Of a stretch of 5,318 nucleotides of DNA, positions 5,210 to 5,318 are shown piece by piece (position 1 is the first letter of the stretch; the number at the start of each line of letters is the position of its first letter). The position numbers and the translations under genes are program-made. Under the pieces are notes generated by a model, which saw nothing but the letters and a program-made list of their open reading frames with translations, searched no databases and was not told where the DNA came from. Location: contig JALOTI010000173.1 of assembly GCA_025457985.1 (NCBI GenBank), positions 1 to 5,318 of the forward strand, given 5' to 3'. Source of the DNA: Leptospira sp. (GTDB lineage Bacteria; Spirochaetota; Leptospiria; Leptospirales; Leptospiraceae).

Positions 5210-5318
5210 AATTCAAAAACCTCTAAAGATTTTGCCTTGGGTAAAAAATCATAATAAAAGCCACCCGCATACGGGATCTTTTGAACACCCATTTCCTTAA
5301 ATCGATTTCTCAATTTTG
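5206..5318 (-). CDS. C-terminal end of the gene upstream of HEPN, probably a nucleotidyltransferase (partial)
   Basis: Thirty-six codons remain before a TGA at 5208-5206; the rest lies beyond the window edge. The visible tail reads KLRNRFKEMGVQKIPYAGGF and continues YYDFLPKAKSLEVFEL. The catalytic GS-x-x-x-G and paired-Asp motifs of minimal nucleotidyltransferases would lie upstream and cannot be seen. The assignment therefore rests on context: HEPN genes of this kind normally follow such a gene, and here the stop overlaps the HEPN start by 4 nt, implying coupled translation of two partners. The existence of the coding tail is well supported by frame and overlap; the function is an inference. 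Confidence 0.55.
   Translation of the reverse strand, partial: KLRNRFKEMGVQKIPYAGGFYYDFLPKAKSLEVFEL

Overview
The window reads as two unrelated pieces of DNA joined near position 1750, with every supported gene on the minus strand (transcription runs from high to low coordinates). The right piece (about 1755-5318) looks like the start of a surface-polysaccharide (O-antigen/rfb-type) locus. In transcription order it holds the 3' end of a gene that is probably a nucleotidyltransferase, a HEPN-domain protein overlapping it by 4 nt, a 229-bp non-coding interval with promoter-like sequence and two matched palindromes, an EPS-associated MarR-type winged-helix regulator, GDP-L-fucose synthase (fcl), a D-2-hydroxyacid (phosphoglycerate-type) dehydrogenase, and the first 150 or so residues of an ABC-type flippase/exporter. 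I recall a HEPN/nucleotidyltransferase pair plus an EPS-associated MarR regulator at the head of such loci in spirochaetes of the genus Leptospira. A Leptospira-like host is my best guess, held with moderate confidence.

The left piece (1 to about 1742) is more AT-rich by eye: 21 of 60 bases are G or C at 1081-1140, against 29 of 60 at 3481-3540. It carries the C-terminal, Old Yellow Enzyme-like half of a bifunctional aryl-CoA monooxygenase/reductase (salicylyl-CoA 5-hydroxylase or 2-aminobenzoyl-CoA monooxygenase/reductase type), followed by a hotdog-fold acyl-CoA thioesterase. The thioesterase has no Shine-Dalgarno sequence, and a TAnnTTTG element lies near the left end. Both are habits of Bacteroidota. 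This looks like part of an aromatic acid (CoA-thioester) degradation operon, unrelated to polysaccharide synthesis.

At the join, the ABC transporter loses its 3' three quarters and the aryl-CoA enzyme loses its 5' half. No insertion sequence or repeat marks the break. A chimeric assembly or clone is the simplest explanation; a genuine deletion or illegitimate recombination is the alternative. Conclusions that link the two halves biologically are therefore unsafe.

The most interesting structure in the right piece is the regulatory interval 4564-4792. Two identical-arm palindromes, TGTTCA-N5-TGAACA, lie with centres 31 bp apart (about three helical turns) on top of two candidate promoters for the regulator-fcl-dehydrogenase-flippase operon. 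This is the arrangement expected of a cooperative repressor, possibly the MarR-type regulator itself. No gene-free stretch exceeds 300 bases, and I see no RNA gene, CRISPR array, transposase or replication origin.
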